Shown here: piece by piece, positions 39,741 through 49,205 of the stretch | Layout: each line of letters begins with the position of its first letter | Position numbering within the stretch: the stretch's first letter is position 1 | Origin: Actinoplanes flavus | GTDB lineage: Bacteria > Actinomycetota > Actinomycetes > Mycobacteriales > Micromonosporaceae | Direction: 5' to 3' | Assembly: GCF_017592555.1 (NCBI RefSeq) | Contig: NZ_JAGFNS010000007.1 | Location: forward strand, 62,001-126,000 | Length of the DNA stretch: 64,000 nt | The notes under the pieces: generated by a model | What the model was told of the DNA's origin: nothing | Databases searched by the model: none | What the model saw: the letters and a program-made list of their open reading frames with translations, nothing else | Program-made: the position numbers and the translations under genes

Positions 39741-40859
39741 ATGAAACTGTTCCACAAGGCCGACGAGCAGGCCGCTTCCCCCACCGAGGACCGTGCGGCG
39801 TCCGAGGCGCGCCGGCAGGGCACCGCCGATTACGACGTGGCCGCCGCGACGACCGCCCGGACAGCTGAGGACCGCGACCGGGATCTGTCCGCCCCCGGGC
39901 CGGACGCCGGCCCGGACAGCCCGCTCGAGTTGCGGGGCAAGGGCATCGTCGCCGCCCTCAAACGCACCTTCAAGCAGTTCTCCGAGGACAACATCTCGGA
40001 CTGGGCGGCCGCGCTGACCTACTACGGCGTCCTGTCGATCTTCCCGGGCCTGCTGGTGATCGTGTCGCTGCTCGGCATGCTCGGCAACGACGGCCAGCAG
40101 ACGGTCCGGGACGCGGTCAGCGATCTCGCCCCCAGCCAGCAGGCGCAGGAGTTCGTCGACCTGGTGCTCAACCAGGTGCAGGGCACCGGCAAGGCCGGGC
40201 TGGCCGCGCTCATCGGTGTCGTGGTGGCGTTCTGGTCGGCGTCGGGATACATCGCCGCGTTCATGCGCGCGTCGAACTCGATCTACGACGTGCCGGAGGG
40301 CCGGCCGATCTGGAAGACGCTGCCGATCCGGGTCGGCGTCACCGCGGTCGTCGGCGTCATGCTGATCGCCTCGGCCGCCATCGTGATCTTTACGGGTGAG
40401 CTGTCCCGCGTGGTCGGCGAGATGCTCGGGATGGGCGGGGTGGCCGTCACCACCTGGAACGTCGTCAAGTGGCCGGTCCTCGTGATGCTGGTCAGCCTGA
40501 TGTTCGCGGTCCTCTACTGGGCCTCGCCGAACGCCCGGACCGGCGGCTTCCGCTGGGTCAGCCCGGGCGGCATCTTCGCCGTGGTGCTGTGGGTGGCCGC
40601 CTCCGCCGCGTTCGCGATCTACCTGGCCAACTTCGCCAACTACAACGCGACGTACGGCACGCTCGGCGGTGTCATCGCCTTCCTGGTCTGGCTGTGGATC
40701 TCGAACATGGCGATCCTGCTCGGCGCCGAACTCGACGCGGAGCTGGAGCGGGGCCGGGCCATCGCGGCCGGGCACCCGGCCGACGAGGAGCCGTTCCTGG
40801 AACTGCGGGACACCCGCAAGCTCAAGAAGGGCAGCGAGCACGGCCTGAGTCAGCGCTGA
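39741..40859 (+). CDS. YihY/BrkB family membrane protein
   Basis: The 372-residue protein has a charged, probably disordered N-terminal 75 residues. The YihY/virulence factor BrkB domain follows with six segments (DNISDWAAALTYYGVLSIFPGLLVIVSLLG; ASGYIAAFMRASNSIYDVPEGRP; YNATYGTLGGVIAFLVWLWISNMAILLGAELDAELER). Although once named RNase BN, the family has no proven nuclease role. ATG 39741 has GGAGGG 9 bp upstream. Confidence 0.92.
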   Translation: MKLFHKADEQAASPTEDRAASEARRQGTADYDVAAATTARTAEDRDRDLSAPGPDAGPDSPLELRGKGIVAALKRTFKQFSEDNISDWAAALTYYGVLSIFPGLLVIVSLLGMLGNDGQQTVRDAVSDLAPSQQAQEFVDLVLNQVQGTGKAGLAALIGVVVAFWSASGYIAAFMRASNSIYDVPEGRPIWKTLPIRVGVTAVVGVMLIASAAIVIFTGELSRVVGEMLGMGGVAVTTWNVVKWPVLVMLVSLMFAVLYWASPNARTGGFRWVSPGGIFAVVLWVAASAAFAIYLANFANYNATYGTLGGVIAFLVWLWISNMAILLGAELDAELERGRAIAAGHPADEEPFLELRDTRKLKKGSEHGLSQR

Positions 40860-40872
40860 ATCACCCGTCCGC

Positions 40873-40911
40873 GGTGCGGATGCGCGAGCAGTCGCCTCGT
40901 GCATCCGCACC
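40873..40911 (+). terminator. Hairpin downstream of the YihY gene
   Basis: GGTGCGGATGC (40873-40883) and GCATCCGCACC (40901-40911) form an exact 11-bp stem with a 17-nt loop, 13 bp after the YihY stop. No T-run follows, as is usual for actinobacterial terminators. Confidence 0.65.
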
Positions 40912-41316
40912 GTCGTGCCTCGGCACGCGGCGGACGCACGGGCAGCCGACTATTGCATGTCCGTTTGATCATAATCTGAACAAGCCGGCTGACCGACAAT
41001 GCCTCTCCGTGACGGTCCGCGAGCGGCTACTCGCTGGTCACCCCAGTCTTAAAGATCTGCATCAATCGATGGGTGCGGCCGCTTTCGATCATGTTGTGGC
41101 TGGTGGCCGCGTCGCACGGCGGGTGCGCCGGTGATCCGTCTCACGGCGCAGGCTCGTATCCGAGGGCAGGTGTTCCACGGATGGAGGCGGCATGAGACCC
41201 CGGCACCGTCAGATCGGGCGATCGGGTCCAGGCACGGACATGGTCCATACTGGAACGGTCGGCGCGTGCGAATGCACGTGCACCTGCACGGGTGACCTCG
41301 TCCGGGGAGGAAATTG
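40912..41316. other. Non-coding gap before the EboE-like gene
   Basis: About 400 bp without a convincing gene. Bases 40950-41065 are clearly richer in A and T than the surroundings and could hold promoters. GGAGG lies 8 bp before the ATG of the next gene. I see no RNA gene or longer repeat. Confidence 0.5.
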
Positions 41317-42309
41317 ATGCGGCTGCGACATCCCTCCGGCCGGATCGTGCATCTCAGCTGCGGCATCAGCCTAGACCACGTGCAGGATCCGGCGTCCGTC
41401 GTCGGGCGGCTCGAGGCGGCCAACACCGCACTCCGCGGACACTTCGGCACCGGGGCGCTCACCGTCGCGCTCCGGCTGTCGTACCGTCTCGCCGCCGCCC
41501 TCGCCGAGGACGGGCGCGCCCGGACCCGGCTGCGTACCGACCTCGACGCCCGCGGGCTCGAAGTCGTAACGCTGAGCGGTGCCTCCGGACCCGGCGTTTC
41601 CGGACCTGGTGCCTCCGGGCCCGGTGTCTCCGGACCTGGTGTCTCCGGGCCCGGCGTTTCCGGGCCCGGCGGCGTCGGCGCGGAGGCCGGCGAGGACGGG
41701 CCCGAGGCCGACTGGAGCGAGCCGGCCCGCCTCCGGCACACCCTCGACCTGGCCCGGATCCTGGTCGACCTGCTCCCGGCCGAGGAGGTCCGCGGCGCCG
41801 TCTGCACGTACGGGCTCGGCCGTGCCGACGAGTGGGACGAGACCCGGCAGCGGGCCGGCGCGCGGCACCTGTCGCGCCTCTCCGGCGGGCTGGCCGACCT
41901 GGCCTGGCGGGTCGGCCGCGCCGTCCGCTCCGGCTTCCAGCCCGGCCCCGGCCTGGTGCTGGACAGCCCGGACCAGATCGTCACGGCACTCACCCGGGTC
42001 GACAAGGACCGGCTCGGCGTCTGCCTCGACCTGAGCACCGTGCTGCGCGACTGGCGCGCCCCGGAGAGCGGCATCGACCGGATGACCGACGCCGGCCTCT
42101 CCGTCATCACCGCCCTCATCACCGAGCCGGGCGCCGCCTGGCAACCGGTGCTGCGCCACCTGCTCGCCGCCGACACCGCCCGCACCGAGTACGTCGTGGT
42201 CGACACCCCCGGCGGGGACGAGCAGCGCGCCGCCGACCTGGCCCACGTGCTGACCGAACTCACCGCCCTCGGCCTGGTGCCCGAGCAGCAGCCCTGCACC
42301 GCCCCCTGA
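41317..42309 (+). CDS. EboE-like TIM-barrel protein with a Ser-Gly-Pro-Gly repeat insert
   Basis: The 330-residue protein starts MRLRHPSGRIVHLSCGISLDHVQDPASVVGRLE. It has the overall pattern of EboE, a xylose-isomerase-like TIM barrel found in ebo (metabolite traffic) clusters, but the usual YCTNVHP start reads SCGISLDH. Other eboABCDF genes are not next to it, so it may be a stand-alone paralogue. Residues 88-118 are a collagen-like run of xSGPG units encoded by six 15-bp repeats. GGAGG precedes the ATG. Confidence 0.6.
   Translation: MRLRHPSGRIVHLSCGISLDHVQDPASVVGRLEAANTALRGHFGTGALTVALRLSYRLAAALAEDGRARTRLRTDLDARGLEVVTLSGASGPGVSGPGASGPGVSGPGVSGPGVSGPGGVGAEAGEDGPEADWSEPARLRHTLDLARILVDLLPAEEVRGAVCTYGLGRADEWDETRQRAGARHLSRLSGGLADLAWRVGRAVRSGFQPGPGLVLDSPDQIVTALTRVDKDRLGVCLDLSTVLRDWRAPESGIDRMTDAGLSVITALITEPGAAWQPVLRHLLAADTARTEYVVVDTPGGDEQRAADLAHVLTELTALGLVPEQQPCTAP
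41581..41670 (+). repeat. 15-bp tandem repeat in the EboE-like gene
   Basis: Six in-frame 15-bp units of the type GYYTCCGGRCCYGGY encode (A/V)SGPG five-residue repeats. Synonymous differences alternate between copies (GGACCT, GGGCCC), which suggests unequal recombination among related units. Confidence 0.92.
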
Positions 42310-42315
42310 ACAGCC

Positions 42316-42345
42316 GATGGGCCGCCCCGGACGAGGCGGCCCATC
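42316..42345. terminator. Bidirectional terminator hairpin
   Basis: GATGGGCCGCC (42316-42326) and GGCGGCCCATC (42335-42345) form an exact 11-bp stem with an 8-nt loop between two convergent genes. Confidence 0.8.
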
Positions 42346-42358
42346 GACTATCCGGCGG

Positions 42359-42673
42359 TCAGTACGTGGTGCCGGTGCCCTTCGAGGAGGCGGAGACGCT
42401 GTCACTGGGCGCGAGCAGCTCATCCGTGGTGTCCGAGCTGGTGGTGCCGGTGTTCAGCTTCTCGCCGAGCTTGGAGGACTGGAGCTTCTCCTTGCCCTCC
42501 GTGTAGAGCTTGTTGGCCTGCGCCTGGGCGACGCCCGCGGCCTCCTGAACCGTCGGGTGCTGCCAGACCTTCTGAGCACTGGCCCGGATCTCTTCGTACT
42601 TCTCCCGGCCGGCACGGCTGCCCAGGACGAAGCCCGCCGCGAGACCGGTGAGGAACATCAGCTTTCCGCGCAT
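42359..42673 (-). CDS. YtxH-like small protein
   Basis: The 104-residue protein has a hydrophobic N-terminus with a glycine-rich membrane segment (GKLMFLTGLAAGFVLGSRAGREKYEEIR), an amphipathic helix and a Ser/Thr-rich tail. This matches the YtxH/general-stress small protein pattern. The ATG at 42673 has GGAG upstream. Role unknown. Confidence 0.82.
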   Translation of the reverse strand: MRGKLMFLTGLAAGFVLGSRAGREKYEEIRASAQKVWQHPTVQEAAGVAQAQANKLYTEGKEKLQSSKLGEKLNTGTTSSDTTDELLAPSDSVSASSKGTGTTY

Positions 42674-42909
42674 GGTGGCGGCTCCTTCCGTTGTTCGACG
42701 CGCATGCGTCTGCGGGGGTGCATACCCATCCTGGCGCGGTGATACTCCCCCCGTCCTCATCCTGCCCGGGCGATACTTCGCAGCGGCGCCGTTTCGGCAT
42801 GCCCGAGGGGCGCCACGCCCACGGGGTATCCCGTTGGTGGGGCGCCGCGGTGGTCATGTAGTCTGTTCACCGTCGCCAGGGAGACCGGGCGGCAGGCAGG
42901 ACAGAGCAA

Positions 42910-42982
42910 TCCCCGATAGCTCAATTGGCAGAGCAGCCGGCTGTTAACCGGCAGGTTATAGGTTCGAGTCCTATTCGGGGAG
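42910..42982 (+). tRNA. tRNA-Asn (GTT)
   Basis: The 73-nt cloverleaf has acceptor TCCCCGA/TCGGGGA, D-arm GCTC...GAGC, anticodon loop CTGTTAA (anticodon GTT), T-arm ATAGG/CCTAT and discriminator G. The 3' CCA is not encoded. Confidence 0.97.
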
Positions 42983-42992
42983 CAGTAACGAC

Positions 42993-43023
42993 GATGCTCC
43001 GGACCACAGTGGTCCGGAGCATC
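42993..43023 (+). terminator. Terminator after tRNA-Asn
   Basis: GATGCTCCGGACCAC and its exact complement form a nearly loopless 14-15-bp hairpin 10 bp after the tRNA. The sequence AGTGTTT follows. Confidence 0.85.
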
Positions 43024-43073
43024 AGTGTTTACCGGCCCTGCCGCGGCGACGTCCGCCTCTGATCAGCCCACGC

Positions 43074-43200
43074 CCTTCGTGTGGCCCGCCGTTCGTGTGG
43101 CCCGCCGTTCGTGTGGCCCGCCCCTCGTGTGGTCGGTCCTCGTGTGGCCGGTCCTTCGCGTGGCCCGTCCTTCGCGTGGCCCCTCCTTCGCGCGGCCCGA
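43074..43200. repeat. 15-16-bp tandem repeat tract
   Basis: Eight degenerate units of the type CCTTCGTGTGGCCCGC fill this stretch (starts near 43074, 43091, 43107, 43123, 43138, 43153, 43169 and 43185). Unit length alternates between 15 and 16 bp, so no single reading frame is kept, which argues against a protein repeat. There are no spacers as in CRISPR. It lies between tRNA-Asn and the FAD oxidoreductase; bases 43201-43355 hold nothing else that I recognise. Confidence 0.85.
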
Positions 43201-43355
43201 CCGAGGTCACCGAGCGCGTGGTGGCGATCCTTCTGTGTTGGGCCGCGCGATGCCCGTACCTCTGCGTGGTTTTGGGGTTGAAGGGCTTTCCCCTGCTCGG
43301 GCCAGCATGCGCGGTTACGCTGGGTTCCGCATTGATTGCAGCCTGTGAGGTGGAC

Positions 43356-44621
43356 ATGTCGCGGCCGGTAGAGGTGGACGTCGTCATCGTCGGCGGCGGG
43401 CTCGCCGGGCTGTCCGCTGCTCGCCGGCTCGATCGGGCCGGCGTCGAATGGCTCCTGATGGAGGCCTCCGACCGGCTGGGCGGCCGGGTCGCCACCGACG
43501 TCGTCGACGGCTGGCGGATGGACCGCGGATTCCAGGTGCTCAACACCGCCTATCCGCGGCTGCCCGCGCTCGTCGACGTGGACGCCCTGGACATGCGCTG
43601 GTTCACCTCCGGCGTGCTGGTGCGCCGCGGGCACGGCCTGCACCGGCTGGAGAACCCGCTGCGCGAACCGCTCGCCACCCCGCAGACCCTGCTCTCCGGA
43701 ATCGGCACCCTTGCCGACCGGCTCAAGTTCGCGGCGCTCGTCACCCGCTGCGCCACCCTGCCGGCGGACCGGCTGCTCGAGATGCCGGAGACCACCACGC
43801 AGGCGATGCTGCGCGGCGCCGGCCTCTCCCACCGGATGATCGAGGAGGTGCTGCGGCCGTTCCTCTCCGGGGTGTTCGCCGACCGCTCCCTCGAGACGTC
43901 CAGCCACGTGACCGCCATGGTGCTGCGATCCTTCGCCCGCGGCCGGATCGGCGTCCCGGCCGCCGGGATGGCCGCGCTGCCCGCCGCGATCGCCGGACCG
44001 CTGCCCTTCCCGCAACTGCTCGTCGGCGCGCGGACCCTCTCCATCGGCCCCGGCATGGTCGTCACCGAGGGCGGCGAGATCCGCTGCCGGGCCGTGATCG
44101 TCGCCACCGACCCGCTCAGCGCCGCCGCCCTGCTGCCCACCCGGCTGCCCGTGCCGGACGTGCACAGCCTCACCACGTTCTACTTCGGGGCCGGCCGCGC
44201 ACCCATCGACGAGCCCATCCTCCTGCTCGACGGCGACCGGCGCGAGATCGTCGCCAACACCGTCGTGATGAGCAACGCCGCACCCGAATACGCCCCCGGT
44301 GGAAAGAGTCTCATCGCGGCCACCGTCGTCGGCGTCTCGGCGCCCTCCAGTGCGTCCGAGGCCGTGATCCGGGTCGAACTGTCCCGGATGTACGGAACGC
44401 CGACCGACGACTGGGACCTGCTCAACGTGGTCACCGTGCCGCAGGCACTGCCCGCGGCCCACCCGCCCCAGGCCCGGCTGCGCAAGCCGGTCAACCTCGG
44501 CGACGGCCTCTTCGTGGCCGGCGACCACCGCGACAGCCCCTCCATCCAGGGCGCGATGGCCGGAGGCTGGCGCGCCGCCGGAGCAGTCCTGGCGTCATTC
44601 GGCGCTCGGGTTGGGGTGTAA
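43356..44621 (+). CDS. FAD-dependent oxidoreductase (amine oxidase / phytoene desaturase-like)
   Basis: The 421-residue protein has the dinucleotide-binding fingerprint VVIVGGGLAGLSAARRL followed by an acidic residue (LLMEASDRLGGRVAT, the GG-R motif). A C-terminal FAD motif GDGLFVAGDHRDSPSIQGAMAGGWRAA completes it. This is the NAD(P)/FAD amine-oxidase superfamily near carotenoid desaturases and protoporphyrinogen oxidases; substrate unknown. ATG 43356 has a GAGG motif 7-8 bp upstream. Open frames reaching back into the repeat tract are not supported as coding. Confidence 0.88.
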   Translation: MSRPVEVDVVIVGGGLAGLSAARRLDRAGVEWLLMEASDRLGGRVATDVVDGWRMDRGFQVLNTAYPRLPALVDVDALDMRWFTSGVLVRRGHGLHRLENPLREPLATPQTLLSGIGTLADRLKFAALVTRCATLPADRLLEMPETTTQAMLRGAGLSHRMIEEVLRPFLSGVFADRSLETSSHVTAMVLRSFARGRIGVPAAGMAALPAAIAGPLPFPQLLVGARTLSIGPGMVVTEGGEIRCRAVIVATDPLSAAALLPTRLPVPDVHSLTTFYFGAGRAPIDEPILLLDGDRREIVANTVVMSNAAPEYAPGGKSLIAATVVGVSAPSSASEAVIRVELSRMYGTPTDDWDLLNVVTVPQALPAAHPPQARLRKPVNLGDGLFVAGDHRDSPSIQGAMAGGWRAAGAVLASFGARVGV

Positions 44622-44642
44622 TGCCCGATAAAGGGGGTTTCA

Positions 44643-44825
44643 ATGAGCGACATCAGTCCAGAGAACTACGCTGAGTTCATCACCCAGGACGGACCCGAAA
44701 GCCCCAGCTGCTGTGAGGAGGAGGTGCCGAGAATCGAGGATCTCCAGCCCCCGATCATGAGGCCCGATCCTGGGCCGCGGACCGTCCTCCTGCCGAAAAT
44801 CCCTGGTGCGGTGATAGATCGCTAG
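44643..44825 (+). CDS. Small acidic protein of unknown function
   Basis: A 60-codon frame (MSDISPENYAEFITQDGPESPSCCEEEV...KIPGAVIDR) begins 6 bp after a GGGGG ribosome-binding run and 21 bp after the oxidoreductase gene. It is acidic in the first half, contains a CC pair and is proline-rich in the second. I do not recognise it. The good start signal and the tight spacing support translation. Codon bias is weaker than in its neighbours. Confidence 0.5.
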   Translation: MSDISPENYAEFITQDGPESPSCCEEEVPRIEDLQPPIMRPDPGPRTVLLPKIPGAVIDR

Positions 44826-44864
44826 GCTTGGGAGCGGGGCACGGGATAGGATCGCCGCCGGTAC

Positions 44865-44938
44865 GGGGCGGTAGCTCAGTGGGTTAGAGCAGGGGACTCA
44901 TAATCCCTCGGTCGCGGGTTCGAGTCCCGCCCGCCCCA
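44865..44938 (+). tRNA. tRNA with CAT anticodon (Met or Ile2)
   Basis: The 74-nt cloverleaf has acceptor GGGGCGG/CCGCCCC, D-arm GCTC...GAGC, anticodon stem GGGGA/TCCCT with loop CTCATAA (anticodon CAT), T-arm GCGGG/CCCGC and discriminator A. The CAU anticodon can be elongator tRNA-Met or tRNA-Ile2 (lysidine-modified); I cannot decide by eye. From the anticodon loop to the 3' end it is part of the 44-bp attachment core of the element that follows, and the element's copy restores a complete tRNA. Confidence 0.95.
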
Positions 44939-44940
44939 CT
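44897..44940 (+). other. attL core of the integrative element
   Basis: This 44-bp segment runs from CTCATAAT in the anticodon loop to the 3' end of the tRNA plus two bases. An exact copy stands at 51128-51171. Flanking bases differ on both sides, so the identity ends sharply. Confidence 0.95.
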
Positions 44941-46073
44941 CTCCCTGCCTGGCGTTTTGCAGGCGGCCGGACCGCGTCGAAGGCCGGTCCGGCGTGGTCG
45001 GTCCGCAAATAGTCCGCACTACGGCCGGTAACCGCCTGGTCAAGGCGGTCCGCGACCTGGTCGAGGTCGTCTTCGAAGAGGTCCGCATAGACGTCCAGGG
45101 TTATCGCTGCTGAGGCGTGGCCCAGCATTCGCTGGACCGCCTTGACGTTCGCGCCCTCCGCCACGGCCAGGCTGGCGGCGGTGTGGCGCAGTTCATGCGG
45201 GGTGAGGCCCTTGAGGCCGACGCTCTCCGCGGCGCGGTCGAAGGCGCGCCGGCGGAAGTTGTTGTTGCGCAGCACCCCGCCCTCCGGTGACGTGAACACC
45301 AGCTCGTCACGGTCGCGGCCGGTGATCTGGCCCTTGAGCGGGTCGACCAGGAAGCGGGGGACCGGCACCGAACGACGCTGGTGAGTTTCGGGGTGCCGAA
45401 GACGGCCTTGCCGTTGACCTCGGTCATCGATTCGGCGACCAGCAGGCGGCGCCGTGTCAGGTCGACCCGCTTCACCTTGAGGGCGGCGAGTTCGCCCCAG
45501 CGGAGGCCGGTGTAGGCGAGGACTCGCGCGATCAGGCCGTGCGGCTCGGCGGCGTCGGCGAGGTCGGCGACCTGGTCGTGCGTCAGGAACACCTTCTCGG
45601 CCTTGCCGACCCGGGGGAGCCGTACGCCGGTGGCCACGTTGCGGGGGAGACGGCCGTCGCGGAGCGCCTCCGCCAGCAGCAGTGAGAAGACGCGGTGGGC
45701 TTGCCGAACGGTTGAGGTGCCGAGACCGGCGTCGGACAGGCGGCGGATCCACTCGCCCACGTCGGTGTGGGTTACTGCCGAGAGGGGGACGCGCTCCCAG
45801 ACCGGCAGGATCTGGTTCCGCAGCAGCGCCTCGTAGCGGAACCGGGTCGAGGGCTTGAGCCGCACCTGGTTGCCGAGCCAGCGGGCCGTCCAGTCGCCGA
45901 CCGTAACCTTGGCCAGAGCGGGATCGATCCACTCGCCGCGGGCGATGCTGTTCTTGACCGAATTCAACCAGCGCTCGGCCTCGGCCTTGCGGTCGAAGTG
46001 GCGGGTGTTCCCGGCCGCTGGTGTCTCGATAGCGGGCGCGGTACTTGCCGTTGGGGCGCTTCGCGATGCTCAT
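44898..46073 (-). pseudogene. int: Tyrosine-recombinase integrase with two frameshifts
   Basis: The protein starts MSIAKRPNGKYRARYRDTSGREH (ATG 46073) and then shifts frame near 46005. The middle (WLNSVKNSIARGEWIDPALAKV...LAYTGLRWGELAALKVKRVDL) reads in a second frame until about 45390. There the catalytic C-terminus (LTPHELRHTAASLAVAEGANVKAVQRMLGHASAAITLDVYADLF) returns to the first frame. The second break sits at AAACTCACC, where one more A would restore TPKTHQRRSVP. Catalytic R, HxxR and Y are all present across the frames. The stop lies inside attL. Mutation or sequencing error are both possible. Confidence 0.88.
45001..45018 (+). repeat. Left-end GTCCGCA iterons
   Basis: GTCCGCA occurs at 45001-45007 and 45012-45018, exactly 11 bp apart. 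It lies 61 bp inside attL, within the 3' end of int. The same motif with the same spacing and orientation recurs near attR. These are candidate arm-type sites for Int or Xis. Confidence 0.6.
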
Positions 46074-46075
46074 GA

Positions 46076-46276
46076 TCAGGCCGCCTCTTCCAGCCAGGAC
46101 TGCACGTCGGCGGGGTCATAGCGGAGGTGCCGGCCGACCTTGCGGGCGCGCGGACCCTGGCTGCGGTGGCGCCACTGATAGAGGGTGCCGACCGGGATGC
46201 CGAGGAAGTCGGAGACGTCGCCGACCGACCACAGTCGAGGTGCGATGGGCAGTTGCCGAACAGTTCCGCGCCTCAC
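46076..46276 (-). CDS. xis: Excisionase-type helix-turn-helix protein
   Basis: The 66-residue protein has a MerR/excisionase winged helix (RLWSVGDVSDFLGIPVGTLYQWRHRSQGPRARKVGRHLRYDPADVQSWLEEAA). AICE Xis proteins bind beside attL/attR and direct Int to excise. Its start overlaps the repSA stop (ATGA) and it ends 2 bp before int. Confidence 0.93.
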   Translation of the reverse strand: MRRGTVRQLPIAPRLWSVGDVSDFLGIPVGTLYQWRHRSQGPRARKVGRHLRYDPADVQSWLEEAA

Positions 46277-48035
46277 TGATGAATCTCCTTCCGGGCGTTC
46301 GGGGCGTGGTCGTCGGCCGCGCGTCTCGCGGCATTGAGCTGTGTTCGTCGGTGGATGCGTTGGGAGATCGCCCGCAGAAGCCGGTGTTCCAGCGCGGGTA
46401 AGTCGGGATCGTCGGGTCGGGCAATCTCCCAGGCGACGGCCGGCTTTTCCTTGGCTTCGGGTTCCTCGGTGGTGATGCCGAGCAGCGCCTTGACCCAGGC
46501 GTGAGCGTCCGCCCGGTGGTCGGCGAGGGTCTTGCCGGACCAGTCCCGAGAGACCAGCACGCGCCGTCCGCCGATGCCGAGGGTGGTCTTCTGGTGCACG
46601 CGTCCCTTGCAGTGGCCGGGCCGGAGCCTGCCGTGCGCCTTCTTGGGCTGGACGCCGTAGAGCAGCCAGTTCGAGCAGCGTTCGGAGCAGGGGGTGACCC
46701 GCAGTTCGTGCCAGAGCCGGTCGAGGTGCTGGCGTTGCGGGTCACTGGTGGTGGTGTGGCAGTCGGCGGCGGACTTGGTCACGTACTTGGTGATGTAGCC
46801 GATCGTCCGCTCGGCATCCCGCGTGCCCGGGTCGACGCCTTTGGCCTTGACCTGGGCGCCGAACCGGACCAGGTGCGCGGGTTCGGCGTCCGGGTCCTCA
46901 TCGATGGCGTCCAGGGCCTCCGCCCACGTCGCGAGCGGACGGCCGGTGTCCGGGTCCGCCCAGCACTCGGCTTTGGTGTCCCAGGTCGGTGGTCGGTCGA
47001 TCGGGTAGCGGAGCCGGTCGGCCGGCGGCCACCAGACCTGGTGGTAGGTGGCGGTGGCGACCAGTTCCAGCATCGTCCGGGGAATGGTGCCCCGGATGGC
47101 GAAGTGGGCGTGCGGTGCGAGGCGTCGTTGCGGCTCGACGCATCCGGCGTACTGGACGTTCCAGCCGACCGCGCGGCGCAGGTTCTGCCAGTACCGGTCG
47201 AGCAGCCGGGGGAAGTGCACCGCATCCCAGGCGGCCCGCCGGTAGTCGTATCGGGCCGGGTCGACCGGGGTGCCGAGCAGCGGGTCACCTTCGGTGTGCC
47301 AGCGTCGGCACGAGCATGGCCGCCCGGCGTGGATGGAGTGGACCGGGCCGTAGCTGTCCAGGGTGAGGGTGAGCCACATCGACGGCCGATGCTCCTTGCC
47401 GTCCGGCCCGACGTAAGTGCGGCCGACCGTGCGCGCCTCCACCTTCTGCCGGGGCAGGTCGGGCACGTCCTGGCGCCGTTTCGTCGACCGCACCCGCTGC
47501 GGGCCGCCCTCGTCGTCGGCATCGTTCCGACCGTGACCGGGCGCGATGCTGCCCCGCAGTCCTTCGGCGGCGATCTCCTGCTCGACCGCGCCGATGGCCG
47601 TGTCGATGCGGTCGAGTTCCGTCGCGCGCTGGTCGGGGTCCATGGCGGTGAGTTGGAGGGCGGCGCGTTCGAACTCTAGGTGTGCCCGTGCGGTGATGAG
47701 GTCGCGTTGCCGGGGTGTGGCCGGCGCCGGGCCGGGGAGCGGTTCGTCGGCCCGGTGCCAGCCTTCCCGGATCTGGACCTGCCGCAGGCGCCGTGCCCGC
47801 TTCGCGCACGGCGGGCACTTGGCTTCGAGGGTGGCGCCGCAGGGTAGGTCGACGAGTTCGGTCTTCCCGGTGGCCAGGTCGGTCCGCCGCAGCGCGATCG
47901 GGCGGATGCAGACGCCGTGATCGATGGCCAGATCCTTGAGCGCGTCGACGGCGCGGGGCTGGGCCAGACGAGCGGCCCGGGAGCCCGGCCGAGGCGTGAC
48001 CGTCTCTACCGGAGCGGGCATCAGAGTAGGTGCAG

Positions 48036-48039
<4 letters not shown>
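46273..48039 (-). CDS. repSA: Rolling-circle replication initiator RepSA
   Basis: The 588-residue protein is of the AICE RepSA family, which nicks the excised circle for rolling-circle replication. Visible are the Cys pairs PCGATLEAKCPPC, PCSCRRWH, the HUH-type PHAHFAIRG, and TIGYITKYVTKSAADCH with the candidate catalytic tyrosine region. GTG 48039 overlaps the spdB stop as GTGA. The open frame continues upstream but that part reads through spdB and traB in another frame and is not used. Confidence 0.92.
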
Positions 48040-48601
<562 letters not shown>

Positions 48602-48605
<4 letters not shown>

Positions 48606-49162
48606 ACCACACCCCCGTAGGCCTCGGCCATGTCGCGCACGGTGTCGTCGTCGCAGTAGGAGAGCCGGACCCGCATCGGGGTCGGATCACCTTCCAGCAC
48701 GACGTAGCCGATGCCGGGTTGGGTCTGCGGGATCCGGTCGCACAGCGCCCCGCGGTCGCGCATGCCGTCGCCGAGGACCATGTCGACCTCTGCCGGTTCG
48801 GACAGGCGCAGCCCGATCCGGGTCGGGAACAGGCCACGGGCGGGCAGCACCTCCTTACGCGGGTCCTGGATCGCCGCCACCACGTGCACCCCGACGGCGC
48901 GGCCCTGGGTGAGCACGATGCCGAGCGCGGCCTTGATCCGGTCCTTGAGCTGCCGCTCGGCCAGGTAGGCGGTTAGATTCGCCAACTCGTCGACGACCAG
49001 GACAATCAACGGCTCACCCGGGGTCGGCAGATGCTGCCGAGTGTGACCCGCCAGCCGGGCGGCGCGTTCCTGAGCGACCTGGGCCGCCCGCTCGATCAAG
49101 GCGCCGCGCAAGCGCGGCGCGGCCGGACGCGCTCGGCCTGCTGGCGGCGCAAGCGCCGGCAT
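48602..49162 (-). pseudogene. traB: FtsK/SpoIIIE-type transfer ATPase TraB, 3' part only
   Basis: The 186-codon frame holds the second half of the AICE translocase: EPLIVLVVDELANLTAYL (Walker B), KAALGIVLTQGRAVGVHVVAAIQDPRKEVLPARGLFPTRIGLRL and GDGMRDRGALCDRIPQTQPGIGYVVLEGDPTPMRVRL. The N-terminal membrane part and Walker A P-loop are missing. The first residues (PALAPPAGRARPAAPRL) do not look like the family. The break is close to 49140, 40-60 bp from the HEPN-like gene, so replacement by an insertion or deletion event is likely. Confidence 0.85.
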
Positions 49163-49205
49163 CGGCCGGCGCGCCGGCTGGGGGTTCGATCAGGGACCAG
49201 TTGCG

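Noticed and set aside
43074..43200. Possible CRISPR array
   Set aside because: Units are contiguous and only 15-16 bp long, with no unique spacers and no cas genes nearby.
43095..43355. Upstream extension of the FAD oxidoreductase through the repeat tract
   Set aside because: The repeat alternates between 15 and 16 bp, the translated sequence is unlike any signal or domain, and a good ribosome-binding site precedes ATG 43356.
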